Part shown: in pieces, positions 19,790 to 27,414 of the stretch
Numbering within the stretch: position 1 is the first letter of the stretch
Layout: each line of letters opens with the position of its first letter
Origin: Nocardioides ganghwensis
GTDB taxonomy: Bacteria > Actinomycetota > Actinomycetes > Propionibacteriales > Nocardioidaceae
Assembly (NCBI RefSeq): GCF_014779655.1
Contig: NZ_JACXYX010000001.1
Location: 372,001 to 436,000, forward strand
Direction: 5' to 3'
Length of the DNA: 64,000 nt
Notes under the pieces: model-generated
Database searches by the model: none
Seen by the model: only the letters and a program-made list of their open reading frames with translations
What the model was told of the DNA's origin: nothing
Translations under genes and position numbers: made by a program

Positions 19790-20776
19790 TCAGGCGCCGA
19801 CGGTGCCCCGGAACGTCCGCCGGTAGGCCGAGGGCGAGACGCCCACGCTCGCGCGCAGGTGCTGGCGGAGCGAGGCCGCCGTACCCATCCCGGCCCGCAC
19901 CGCGACCTGGTCGACCGTCAGGTCGGTGGCCTCGAGCAGGTGCTGAGCGTGGCGGATCCGCTGCTGGGTGACCCAGGCGCCGGGGGACTGGCCGGTCTCC
20001 TCGCGGAATCGGCGGGTGAAGGTGCGCACGCTCATCGACGCCCGTGCGGCGAGGGTGGCCACGTCGAGGGGGTGGTGCAGGTGGGCCTGCGCCCAGGCGC
20101 GTACGTCCCCGGTGGCCTCGTCCGGTCGGCGCGGCACGTGCCGCTCGATGAACTGCGCCTGCCCGCCGTCGCGCCAGGGCGGCACGACCATGTGGCGGGC
20201 GACGGCGTTGGCGACCGCGGTGCCGTGGTCGCTGCGGACCAGGTGCAGGCACAGGTCGATGCCGGCGCTCAGCCCGGCCGAGGTCAGCACCCGCCCGTCG
20301 TCGGTGAACAGGACGTCCTCGTCGACGGCGACGGCCGGGTGCAGGCGGCGGAAGTCGTCGGCGTACTTCCAGTGGGTGGTGGCACGGTGGCCGTCGAGGA
20401 TGCCGGCGGCGGCGAGCACGAACGCGCCCGTGCAGATCGACACCCAGCGCACGTCCGGAGGCGCCGAGGCGAGAGCGGCGCGCAGGTCGTCGGGGAGGGT
20501 GCCGTCGCGTCGGGGCCCGGCGACCTGCGTGCCCGGGACGATGACGGTCTGGGCGGTGGCGAGGGCCTCGATGCCCGCCGAGGGTGCGATGGCGTACCCC
20601 CTCGTCGCCTCAACCGGCCCGCCGTCGAGCGACACGACCGCCACGTCGTAGAGCGGGCGGCCCTCGGGGTCGTACGCCTCGCCGAGCACCTGCGGCGGGA
20701 TGGTGAGGTCGTAGCCGATGACCGGCGGGATCGCGAGCACGACCACCCGGTGCGGAGCGTGCGGAGCCGATGCCAT
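19790..20776 (-). CDS. GlxA-type transcriptional regulator (DJ-1/PfpI plus AraC HTH)
   Basis: 328 residues. Residues 8-180 form a DJ-1/PfpI-like amidotransferase fold with the nucleophile-elbow region SICTGAFVLAAAG (a cysteine is present) and THWKYADDF; residues about 215-325 form two AraC-type helix-turn-helices (MSVRTFTRRFREETGQSPGAW ... RAGMGTAASLRQHL). Members regulate amino acid or betaine catabolism and transport. It is divergent from an MFS transporter 70 bases away, the probable target. Longer upstream frames through the MFS gene are not real. Confidence 0.9.
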   Translation of the reverse strand: MASAPHAPHRVVVLAIPPVIGYDLTIPPQVLGEAYDPEGRPLYDVAVVSLDGGPVEATRGYAIAPSAGIEALATAQTVIVPGTQVAGPRRDGTLPDDLRAALASAPPDVRWVSICTGAFVLAAAGILDGHRATTHWKYADDFRRLHPAVAVDEDVLFTDDGRVLTSAGLSAGIDLCLHLVRSDHGTAVANAVARHMVVPPWRDGGQAQFIERHVPRRPDEATGDVRAWAQAHLHHPLDVATLAARASMSVRTFTRRFREETGQSPGAWVTQQRIRHAQHLLEATDLTVDQVAVRAGMGTAASLRQHLRASVGVSPSAYRRTFRGTVGA

Positions 20777-20796
20777 GGCCGGATCCTTCCACATGT

Positions 20797-20810
20797 TGGC
20801 ATTCGTGCCA
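20797..20810. promoter_or_regulatory. 14-bp palindrome in the regulator/MFS intergenic space
   Basis: TGGCATTCGTGCCA has 5-bp arms around a 4-base centre and lies midway between the two divergent starts (20776 and 20847), where a single operator could control both genes. The GlxA-type regulator next door is the obvious candidate to bind it. Support is positional only. Confidence 0.4.
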
Positions 20811-20846
20811 CTCGTGAGCGTACGTCGGCGGCGGGAGACTCGTCCC

Positions 20847-22154
20847 GTGACGATGACGACGCCACCCGCGCCCGCGCCCTCCGGACGCACCGCCGAGCCC
20901 CGCCTCCACTGGGCCTGGGTGGTCGCGTCGGTCGCCTTCGTCACGCTCGTCGGCGCCGCGGCGTTCCGCTCGGTGCCCGGCGTCCTCATCGAGCCCCTGC
21001 ACGACGAGTTCGGCTGGTCGCACGGGCTCATCGGGTCCGCGGTCTCGCTGAACCTCATGCTCTTCGGCCTGATGTCGCCGTTCGCCGCCGCCCTGATGGA
21101 CCGCTTCGGGGTCCGCCCGGTCGTCACGTTCGCGCTCGTCATGGTCTCGGTCGGGAGCGGCCTGACGGTCTTCATGACCGAGCCGTGGCAGCTGATCCTG
21201 TCCTGGGGCCTGCTGGTCGGACTCGGCACGGGCTCGATGTCGATGGCCTTCGTCGCCACGATCACCAGCCGTTGGTTCGTCGCCCGCCGCGGCCTGGTCA
21301 GCGGCATCCTCACCGCCGGCAACGCGACCGGCCAGCTGATCTTCCTGCCCGTCGTCGCGTGGCTCGCGACGCACCACGGCTGGCGTACGGCCGCCCTGCT
21401 CGCCTCGCTCGCCGCGCTGGCCGTCCTGCCGCTCGTGCTGCTGTTCCTCCGCAACCACCCCGCCGACCTCGGCCTACGGGCCTTCGGCGCGACGGACGCG
21501 GATCCCGGGCCGCCCCCGCACCAGCACGTCGGGTCGAGCGCCGGCCGCGCGCTCTCGGTGCTGCGCGACGCCGCCCGTAGCCGTACGTTCTGGCTGCTCG
21601 CCGGCGGGTTCGCGATCTGCGGCATGACGACCAACGGCCTCATCGCCACCCACTTCGTCCCGGCTGCGCACGACCACGGCATGCCCGCCACGACGGCCGC
21701 CTCGCTGCTCGCCGTCGTCGGGATCTTCGACGTCGTCGGCACCATCGCCTCGGGCTGGCTCACCGACAAGGTCGACCCGCGGCTGCTGCTGGTCGGCTAC
21801 TACGCCCTGCGCGGCGTGGGGCTGATGGCGCTGCCGGCGCTGATGTCGCCGCACGTGGAGCCGAGCATGTGGGTGTTCATCATCGTCTACGGCCTCGACT
21901 GGGTCGCGACCGTTCCACCCACGGTCGCGCTGTGCCGGGAGTGGTTCGGAGCAGCCGCCGGTCCCATCGTGTTCGGCTGGGTCTTCGCCAGCCACCAGGT
22001 CGGGGCCGCGATCGCCGCCACGGGTGCCGGCGTGGTCCGCGACGTCACCGGTGGCTACGACCCGGCCTTCTACGCCGCGGCCGGGCTGTGCGCGGTCGCC
22101 GCGGTGATGTCGTACGCGATCCGCAGGACGCCGCAGCCGGTCACGGTCGGCTGA
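20847..22154 (+). CDS. Major facilitator superfamily transporter (OFA/oxalate-formate-like)
   Basis: 435 residues with about 12 predicted membrane segments. The GTG at 20847 has GGGAG at suitable distance; an ATG two codons on is an alternative. The first helix is preceded by a proline-rich cytoplasmic leader. MDRFGVRPV and the central loop after HPADLGLRAFG are typical of MFS members, and GWLTDKVDPR is the repeat of the first-loop motif in the second half. Monocarboxylate or oxalate/formate exchange is a guess from style only. Its stop codon is part of the IS110 target site but is intact. Confidence 0.82.
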   Translation: MTMTTPPAPAPSGRTAEPRLHWAWVVASVAFVTLVGAAAFRSVPGVLIEPLHDEFGWSHGLIGSAVSLNLMLFGLMSPFAAALMDRFGVRPVVTFALVMVSVGSGLTVFMTEPWQLILSWGLLVGLGTGSMSMAFVATITSRWFVARRGLVSGILTAGNATGQLIFLPVVAWLATHHGWRTAALLASLAALAVLPLVLLFLRNHPADLGLRAFGATDADPGPPPHQHVGSSAGRALSVLRDAARSRTFWLLAGGFAICGMTTNGLIATHFVPAAHDHGMPATTAASLLAVVGIFDVVGTIASGWLTDKVDPRLLLVGYYALRGVGLMALPALMSPHVEPSMWVFIIVYGLDWVATVPPTVALCREWFGAAAGPIVFGWVFASHQVGAAIAATGAGVVRDVTGGYDPAFYAAAGLCAVAAVMSYAIRRTPQPVTVG

Positions 22155-22164
22155 GAGCCCTATG

Positions 22165-23391
22165 TCAAGCAGCCTCCTGCTGGAGGGTGCCGAGCCGGCC
22201 GTGTAGGTCGGGGTTGTAGGGCACTTGGTCGTGCCAGCAGCGCCACAGGATCCTGGTCCAGCCTTGGGCCAGGATTCGTGCTGCGTGGGGGTGGCGACAT
22301 CCGCGGTGGCGTGCGCGGTCGTAGGTGTCGCGTGCCCAGGCGTTGGCGCGTGGGGTGTCTTGGGCCCAGTCGACGAGCGCGGCACGTAGTTGTTTGTTGC
22401 AGCCGCGGCGGTAGGCGACGTTGCGATGCTTGCCGGATTGTCTGGTGGATGGTGCGACGCCGGCTGCGGCGGCCAGGGACGCGGCGTCGGGGAACCGGGC
22501 GCGGCAGTCTCCGATCTCGGCCAGGAGTGTGGCGGCGCGGACGGTGCCGGCGCGGGGCAGGGACTGGAAGATCGGGCCGTCGGGGTGGGCCAGGAGTGCT
22601 TCCTTGATCCGTGCCTCGAGGTCGGCCTGCTGTGTGCGCAAGGTGGTGAGGAGGTCGACGAGGGTCAGCACGATGAGCTCGCTGGCCTCGGCGGCCGGTC
22701 CGGTGATGCGTCCGGTGGCGGCGCCGCGGAGGTGTGTGATGAGCCGGGCCGGGGTGTGGCGTCCGCAGTAGTGGTTGGCCTGGAGCCAGTGGCCCATGCG
22801 CAGCTCGCCACGCCCAGCAGTCAGCCACGCGGCCTTGGCTTCGGTGGGGAACCTTCGCAGGAACGCCAGGCTGATCGGGATGTCGAGCTGGCTGAACAGA
22901 CCGATCGCGCCGGGGAAGTTGTGCTGAAGCACCGCCAGCAGCTGGTTGTGCACCGCGATCCGGTGCCCGATCAGGTCGTGGCGGGCACGGACCAGCATCC
23001 GTAGCGCGATCGTCTCTTGGGTGTCGGGCTGCACGACCGCCCAACGACCGGCGTCGGTGCGCAGCGCGTCGGCCAGGACGAACGCGTCGAACCGGTCGTC
23101 CTTGTTGCCTGCTGAGCCGTAGCGGGCGCGCAGGGACTTCACCTGCCGTGCGCTGATGATGAAGACCTGGAATCCGTCACGGATCAGGTGCTCAACCACA
23201 GGACCATCGCCGCGTTCGATCCCGACCCGGTCCACGCCATGGCGGCGCAGTAAGGCGGTGATCTTCGCCATGCCAGGTCGCGTGTGCGACACGGTCGCTT
23301 CCTCGATGCGTTGTCCGTCGTTGTCGACGATGCACAGCGCGTGGTGCTGCCAGGACCAGTCGATCCCCGCAAAAGTGGGCGTAGCCTTCAT
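22165..23391 (-). CDS. IS110-family DEDD recombinase/transposase
   Basis: 408 residues from ATG with GGAAGGAG ten bases upstream; longer upstream frame belongs to the RNA leader. The RuvC-like N-terminal domain shows Asp11 (FAGIDWSW), Glu59 (VGIERGDGP), and Asp99/Asp102 (NKDDRFDAFVLADAL). A coiled stretch follows near 240-270, then the C-terminal Transposase_20 domain with LPRAGTVRAATLLAEIGD and AGVAPSTRQSGKHRN, which holds the conserved serine (Ser315 or Ser319). All key positions look intact, so the enzyme could be active. Confidence 0.95.
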   Translation of the reverse strand: MKATPTFAGIDWSWQHHALCIVDNDGQRIEEATVSHTRPGMAKITALLRRHGVDRVGIERGDGPVVEHLIRDGFQVFIISARQVKSLRARYGSAGNKDDRFDAFVLADALRTDAGRWAVVQPDTQETIALRMLVRARHDLIGHRIAVHNQLLAVLQHNFPGAIGLFSQLDIPISLAFLRRFPTEAKAAWLTAGRGELRMGHWLQANHYCGRHTPARLITHLRGAATGRITGPAAEASELIVLTLVDLLTTLRTQQADLEARIKEALLAHPDGPIFQSLPRAGTVRAATLLAEIGDCRARFPDAASLAAAAGVAPSTRQSGKHRNVAYRRGCNKQLRAALVDWAQDTPRANAWARDTYDRARHRGCRHPHAARILAQGWTRILWRCWHDQVPYNPDLHGRLGTLQQEAA

Positions 23392-23434
23392 TTCGGGTGC
23401 TCCTTCCGTCAGCCCACGGATCAAGCACTCCGGT

Positions 23435-23641
23435 CCGGGACGTGACTGTCGGTCGCTCACTGAGGCGCTCCGGCAGCCCGCGAGGGCCACGTGGCGCAAA
23501 GCCCTATGGCCGATCTGCACGTCCCGGGCCACCAGGCCCTGCAACTCTCAGCCAGGTCATCCCATGAAGGGCGACTCGGTCAGCCTGGCAGTGACCTGGC
23601 GGACCCGGGGTGCAGACAAGAGGCCTACTCCTGTCTGCACC
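23435..23641 (-). ncRNA. Putative IS110 bridge RNA
   Basis: Read in transposase sense: a 5' hairpin (23641-23609, 10-bp perfect stem); a second stem-loop whose arms 23609-23595 and 23536-23523 pair over 14 bp with one bulge; and a third whose arms 23527-23518 and 23444-23435 are a perfect 10-bp match. The second loop holds GGCTGAGAG (23553-23545), complementary to core plus right flank. The third holds CATAGGGCT (23508-23500), identical to the element's right end plus core, and CAGTGAG (23462-23456), complementary to core plus left end. This order, 5' stem, target loop, donor loop, is that described for IS621. The left-target guide is not clear. Exact RNA ends are inferred. Confidence 0.78.
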
Positions 23642-23660
23642 TAACGTCCACCAGTGAGGA

Positions 23661-24440
23661 TCAGTCGAGGTCGACGACCACCGGCGCGTGGTCGGACGGC
23701 GCGCCGGCGAACCCCGCCGGGTCGCGCTCCTCGCGGTCGACGAACGCGCCGCTCACCCGCGACGCGAGCGCGGGTGAGGCGAGGACGAAGTCGATCTTGA
23801 GCCCCCGGTCGCGCTCGAAGCGCTGGCGGTAGTAGTCCCAGTAGGTGTAGCCCGCGTCGTGTGCGCGGGTCACCTCGGCGTACCCGTCGTCGAGGAACCC
23901 CTGGAACGCCGCCCGCTCCGGCGGCGTGACGTGGGTCGACTTCGCGAACTGCGTGACGTCGAAGACGTCGTCGTCGGTGGGGCAGATGTTCCAGTCGCCG
24001 ACGAGCGCGGTCTCGCCGTCCAGCCAGCCCCTGGCGGTCGCGCGCAGCCGGGCGAGCCAGTCGAGCTTGTAGACGTAGTGGGGGTCGTCGGGCTTGCGGC
24101 CGTTGGGGACGTAGAGCGACCAGATCCGTACGCCGCCGCAGGTCGCGCCGATCGCGCGCGCCTCCGCGGCGGCGGGGTCGCCGTACGGCTGCATGTCGGC
24201 GAAGCCGACCTCGACGTCCTCCAGCCCGACGCGGGAGAGCAGCGCGACCCCGTTCCACTGGTTGAGCCCGGCGACGGCGATCTCGTAGCCCAGCGCCTGC
24301 AGGCCCATCAGCGGCAGCTGGTCCTCGCGGGCCTTGGTCTCCTGCAGCGCCAGCACGTCGACGTCGTGCCGCTGCACGAACGCCTCGACGCGGTCGATGC
24401 GGGAGCGGAGCGAGTTGACGTTCCAGGTCGCGATGCGCAC
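23661..24440 (-). CDS. xth: Exodeoxyribonuclease III / AP endonuclease
   Basis: 259 residues, exonuclease III family. Motifs in order: MRIATWNVNSLRSR (Asn7 and Asn9 region), ALQETKA (metal-binding Glu), LYVPNG, GDWNICPTDDDV (catalytic Asp and Asn), IDFVLASPAL and SDHAPVVVD (Asp-His pair) at the C terminus. It cuts DNA at abasic sites and trims 3' blocks in base excision repair. The IS110 element sits 3 bases past its stop and leaves the gene whole. Confidence 0.93.
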   Translation of the reverse strand: MRIATWNVNSLRSRIDRVEAFVQRHDVDVLALQETKAREDQLPLMGLQALGYEIAVAGLNQWNGVALLSRVGLEDVEVGFADMQPYGDPAAAEARAIGATCGGVRIWSLYVPNGRKPDDPHYVYKLDWLARLRATARGWLDGETALVGDWNICPTDDDVFDVTQFAKSTHVTPPERAAFQGFLDDGYAEVTRAHDAGYTYWDYYRQRFERDRGLKIDFVLASPALASRVSGAFVDREERDPAGFAGAPSDHAPVVVDLD

Positions 24441-24494
24441 GTGCCCACCCTAAGGAGGGGACCTCGAGCCGTACGTCGTGGGGCGGAGAAGTCT

Positions 24495-24640
24495 GTGTGC
24501 CGCAAACCCTTTACAGATCGTGGGCCGATGGGGGAAGTTCATCGGCACGCACCTGTCTCGGGAACTCGTGCCAACCTGCAGGACCCTCGTCGGACCGTGT
24601 CCGACACGTGCTCGACTCTCCGAGATGGCGTGTGCCGCAA
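24495..24640 (+). promoter_or_regulatory. Upstream region of the protease gene with repeats
   Basis: The 226-base gap before the secreted protease gene contains an 11-bp direct repeat GTGTGCCGCAA at 24495-24505 and 24630-24640, and a perfect inverted repeat GTCGGAC-CGT-GTCCGAC at 24589-24605. A TTTACA hexamer lies just after the first direct repeat. These are candidate regulator sites for a gene whose long leader is unusual in this compact window. No terminator or riboswitch is recognised. Confidence 0.4.
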
Positions 24641-24666
24641 CCCCCCATCGAGAGAGAAGAACCAGC

Positions 24667-25491
24667 ATGAAGCGCAGTCGACTCGGGGCGATCGCCCTCT
24701 CCAGCGCAGCACTCCTCGGCGCCGCCCTGGCCTCACCGGCACTGGCGACCACGGACTCGGAGATCCCGACGTTCCAGCAGTTCCACGCAGACACCTTCAA
24801 GGACAGCGACCAGCAGTACATCGTCAACGGTGACGAGCCCGTCTCCACCACCGGCGAGCTCCGTGACTACTACGACCGGATGATCCACGGCTCCGAGGAG
24901 GCGATGGAGGAGGGCATGACCGCCAACCTCGTCGTCAACACGGTCGGCGGGGTCGACGACAAGTGGTCGACCAGCCAGGTCGGCAACCTCACCTACTGCG
25001 TCAGCACGAAGTTCGGCTCGCGCTACGCCGACGTCGTCAACGCCATGGCCGCCGGCGCACAGCTCTGGGAGGACGCGTCGTCGGCGATCGACTACGTCCA
25101 CGTTCCCTCGCAGGACTCGGCGTGCAACACCCGCAACAAGTCGGTCGTGTTCTCCGTCGAGCCGGTCGCGACCACCCAGTACATCGCCCGCGCGTTCTTC
25201 CCGAGCTCGCCCAAGCGCTCGCGCAACGTCCTCGTGGACGACTCCATCTGGACCGCCGGCTCGTGGACCCCGGCCAACATCATGGGTCACGAGCTCGGCC
25301 ACACGCTGGGCTTCCGCCACGAGCACACCCGCCCCGAGGCCGGCACCTGCTTCGAGGACAACAACTGGCGCCCGCTGACGCCGTACGACTCGGCGTCGAT
25401 CATGCACTACCCCCAGTGCAACGGCACGTCGAGCAACCTGAGCATGACCGCCACCGACCGCCAGGGAGCGGCCGCCCTCTACGGCTCCTGA
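24667..25491 (+). CDS. Secreted astacin-like zinc metalloprotease (metzincin)
   Basis: 274 residues. A signal peptide (MKRSRLGAIALSSAALLGAA, cleavage near ALA-TT) directs export. The catalytic motif HELGHTLGFRHEHTRPE starts at His208 with Glu209, His212 and His218, matching the extended astacin HExxHxxGFxHExxR pattern; the Met-turn SIMHYP has Met246 and the following Tyr248 is the astacin fifth ligand. Four cysteines in the mature part could pair. The proregion of about 90 residues has no obvious cysteine switch. Likely secreted peptidase acting on proteins outside the cell. Confidence 0.85.
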   Translation: MKRSRLGAIALSSAALLGAALASPALATTDSEIPTFQQFHADTFKDSDQQYIVNGDEPVSTTGELRDYYDRMIHGSEEAMEEGMTANLVVNTVGGVDDKWSTSQVGNLTYCVSTKFGSRYADVVNAMAAGAQLWEDASSAIDYVHVPSQDSACNTRNKSVVFSVEPVATTQYIARAFFPSSPKRSRNVLVDDSIWTAGSWTPANIMGHELGHTLGFRHEHTRPEAGTCFEDNNWRPLTPYDSASIMHYPQCNGTSSNLSMTATDRQGAAALYGS

Positions 25492-25596
25492 TCCCACCCG
25501 GACCACCTGCCTGACAGCTGACCCGGACGCCCCTTCCGTCCCGAGCGGAGGGGGCGTTCGTCATGTCCTGTCGGCACCGCCCGGTAGCGTCGGCGC

Positions 25597-27414
25597 GTGT
25601 CCACACCGACCTCCGGCCCCACCTCCACGATCCTCTCCGCGCGCGACCTGGAGTTCCTGCTCTTCGAGTGGCTCGACGTCGAGTCGCTGGGTGAGCGCCC
25701 GCGCTTCGCCGAGCACGACCGGGAGTCCTACGAGGCCCTGCTGGCGCTGTGCGCGCAGCTCGCCGCGGACCACTTCGCTCCCCACTACCGCAAGAGCGAC
25801 GCCGAGGAGCCGGTGTTCGACGGGGAGCGCGTACGCCTCATCCCCGAGGTCGCTCCGGCGCTCGAGGCGCTGGCGCGGGCCGACCTGCTCGCGCTCACGC
25901 TCGACGAGGAGCACGGCGGACACCAGGTCCCGCACGTCGTCGCGTCGGCCTGCATGGCGTGGTTCACCGCCGCCAACATCGGCACCGCCGCCTACTCGTT
26001 CCTCACGATGGCCAATGCGAGCCTGCTCCTCGAGCACGGCACCCCCGAGCAGATCGAGCGCTTCGCGGGACCCATGCTGGAGGGTCGGTTCTTCGGGACG
26101 ATGACCCTCTCCGAGCCGCATGCCGGCTCCAGCCTCGGCGACGTCCTCACCCGCGCCGTGCCGGCCGACGACGGCACCTACCGCATCTTCGGCAGCAAGA
26201 TGTGGATCTCCGGCGGCGACCACGAGATGGGCGACAACATCGTCCACCTCGTGCTGGCCAAGCTGCCCGACGCCCCGGCCGGCACGCGCGGCATCTCCCT
26301 CTTCGTGGTGCCCAAGCACCTCGTGGCGGACGACGGCTCGATCGGCGAGCGCAACGACGTCGCGCTTGCGGGCATCAACCACAAGCTCGGCAGCCGCGGG
26401 ACCGTCAACACCGCGCCCGTCTTCGGCGGCGGCGCCTTCACGCCCGGCGGGGCCCCGGGCGCCGTCGGCTACCTCGTCGGCGAGCCCAACAAGGGCCTGT
26501 CCTACATGTTCCACATGATGAACGCCGCCCGGCTCGGGGTCGGCATGTCGGCGACGACGACGGCCTACACCGCCTACCTCAAGTCGCTCGAGTACGCCCG
26601 CTCCCGCCCGCAGGGCCGTCGGCTGACAGCGGCCGACCCGTCCGCGCCGCAGGTGCCGATCATCGAGCACGCCGACGTGCGCCGGATGCTGCTGGCCCAG
26701 AAGTCCTACGTCGAGGGTGCCCTCGCGCTCAACCTGTGGTGCTCGCGCCTGCTCGACGTGCAGGCGAGCGCGCTCGACGACGAGGAGCGGACGGAGGCCG
26801 GCCTCCTGCTCGACCTCCTGACCCCGATCGCGAAGTCCTGGCCCTCGCAGTGGGGCCAGGAGAGCAACAGCCTCGCCATCCAGGTGCTCGGCGGAGCCGG
26901 CTACACCCGCGACTACGACGTCGAGGCGCACTGGCGCGACCAGCGGCTCAACCCGATCCACGAGGGCACCCACGGCATCCAGGCGCTCGACCTCCTCGGC
27001 CGCAAGGTCCTCGGCGGCGGCGGTGCCTCGCTGGCCGCCCTGGCCGGGCGGGTGGAGCAGACCGTGGCGCGTGCGCGCGACCTCGGTGGCGAGCCCGCTG
27101 AGCACGCCGAGGCGCTCAGGGCGATGCTCGACCGGCTGGGCGAGGTCACCCTCGCGCTCGCCGGGTTCGGCGACCCCGAGCGCACGATGGCCAACGCCAC
27201 CGTCTACCTCGAGGCCGCCGGCCACGTCGTGGTCGCGTGGATGTGGCTCGAGCAGGTCGTCGCGGTGGGGGACAAGGAGGGCGACTTCTACGACGGCAAG
27301 CGGGCGGCCGCCCGCTACTTCTTCCGCTGGGAGCTGCCCAAGGTGGCACCCATGCTCGACCTGCTCGCCTCGGGCGACACCACCACGCTGGACATGCGCG
27401 ACGCCTGGTTCTAG
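25597..27414 (+). CDS. Acyl-CoA dehydrogenase, long form (DmdC/FadE-like)
   Basis: 605 residues from GTG. The order is an N-terminal helical extension (1-60), the FAD-binding acyl-CoA dehydrogenase core (LTLDEEHGGH, MTLSEPHAGSSL, KMWISGGDHEM, GLSYMFHMMNAARLGVG, QVLGGAGYTRDYDVEAHWRDQRL) and a C-terminal helical domain typical of the roughly 600-residue class that includes 3-methylmercaptopropionyl-CoA dehydrogenase. It oxidises an acyl-CoA, passing electrons to ETF. The chain length cannot be read from the sequence. Its stop shares a CTAG with the convergent gene. Confidence 0.9.
   Translation: MSTPTSGPTSTILSARDLEFLLFEWLDVESLGERPRFAEHDRESYEALLALCAQLAADHFAPHYRKSDAEEPVFDGERVRLIPEVAPALEALARADLLALTLDEEHGGHQVPHVVASACMAWFTAANIGTAAYSFLTMANASLLLEHGTPEQIERFAGPMLEGRFFGTMTLSEPHAGSSLGDVLTRAVPADDGTYRIFGSKMWISGGDHEMGDNIVHLVLAKLPDAPAGTRGISLFVVPKHLVADDGSIGERNDVALAGINHKLGSRGTVNTAPVFGGGAFTPGGAPGAVGYLVGEPNKGLSYMFHMMNAARLGVGMSATTTAYTAYLKSLEYARSRPQGRRLTAADPSAPQVPIIEHADVRRMLLAQKSYVEGALALNLWCSRLLDVQASALDDEERTEAGLLLDLLTPIAKSWPSQWGQESNSLAIQVLGGAGYTRDYDVEAHWRDQRLNPIHEGTHGIQALDLLGRKVLGGGGASLAALAGRVEQTVARARDLGGEPAEHAEALRAMLDRLGEVTLALAGFGDPERTMANATVYLEAAGHVVVAWMWLEQVVAVGDKEGDFYDGKRAAARYFFRWELPKVAPMLDLLASGDTTTLDMRDAWF

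Larger units (their letters stand above)
22156..23656 (-). mobile_element. IS110-family insertion element, 1,501 bp, apparently complete
   Basis: The element contains one DEDD transposase gene and a structured leader. In transposase sense the downstream junction reads CATAGGG-CT-CTCAGCC and the upstream junction GACTGATC-CT-CACTGG; the shared core is CT (AG at 22156-22157 and 23657-23658). Removing it restores MFS stop, five bases, exonuclease III stop. Guide-like stretches in the leader match both element ends and the right flank (see the ncRNA entry), which independently fixes these borders. As is usual for IS110 there are no terminal inverted repeats or target duplication beyond the core. 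Confidence 0.87.

Noticed and set aside
19790..21769. Fusion of the GlxA-type regulator with a long upstream frame
   Set aside because: The extra part is antisense to the MFS gene, which has clear membrane-protein coding.
23425..23436. TTGATCC in the leader as left-target guide
   Set aside because: It matches the left flank in six bases but lies after the donor loop, not in the target loop.
23500..23508. CATAGGGCT in the IS leader as the left border or a target duplication
   Set aside because: That border would cut off the 5' hairpin and target loop; the match is better explained as the donor-loop guide, and the CT at 23657-23658 restores the flanking genes.
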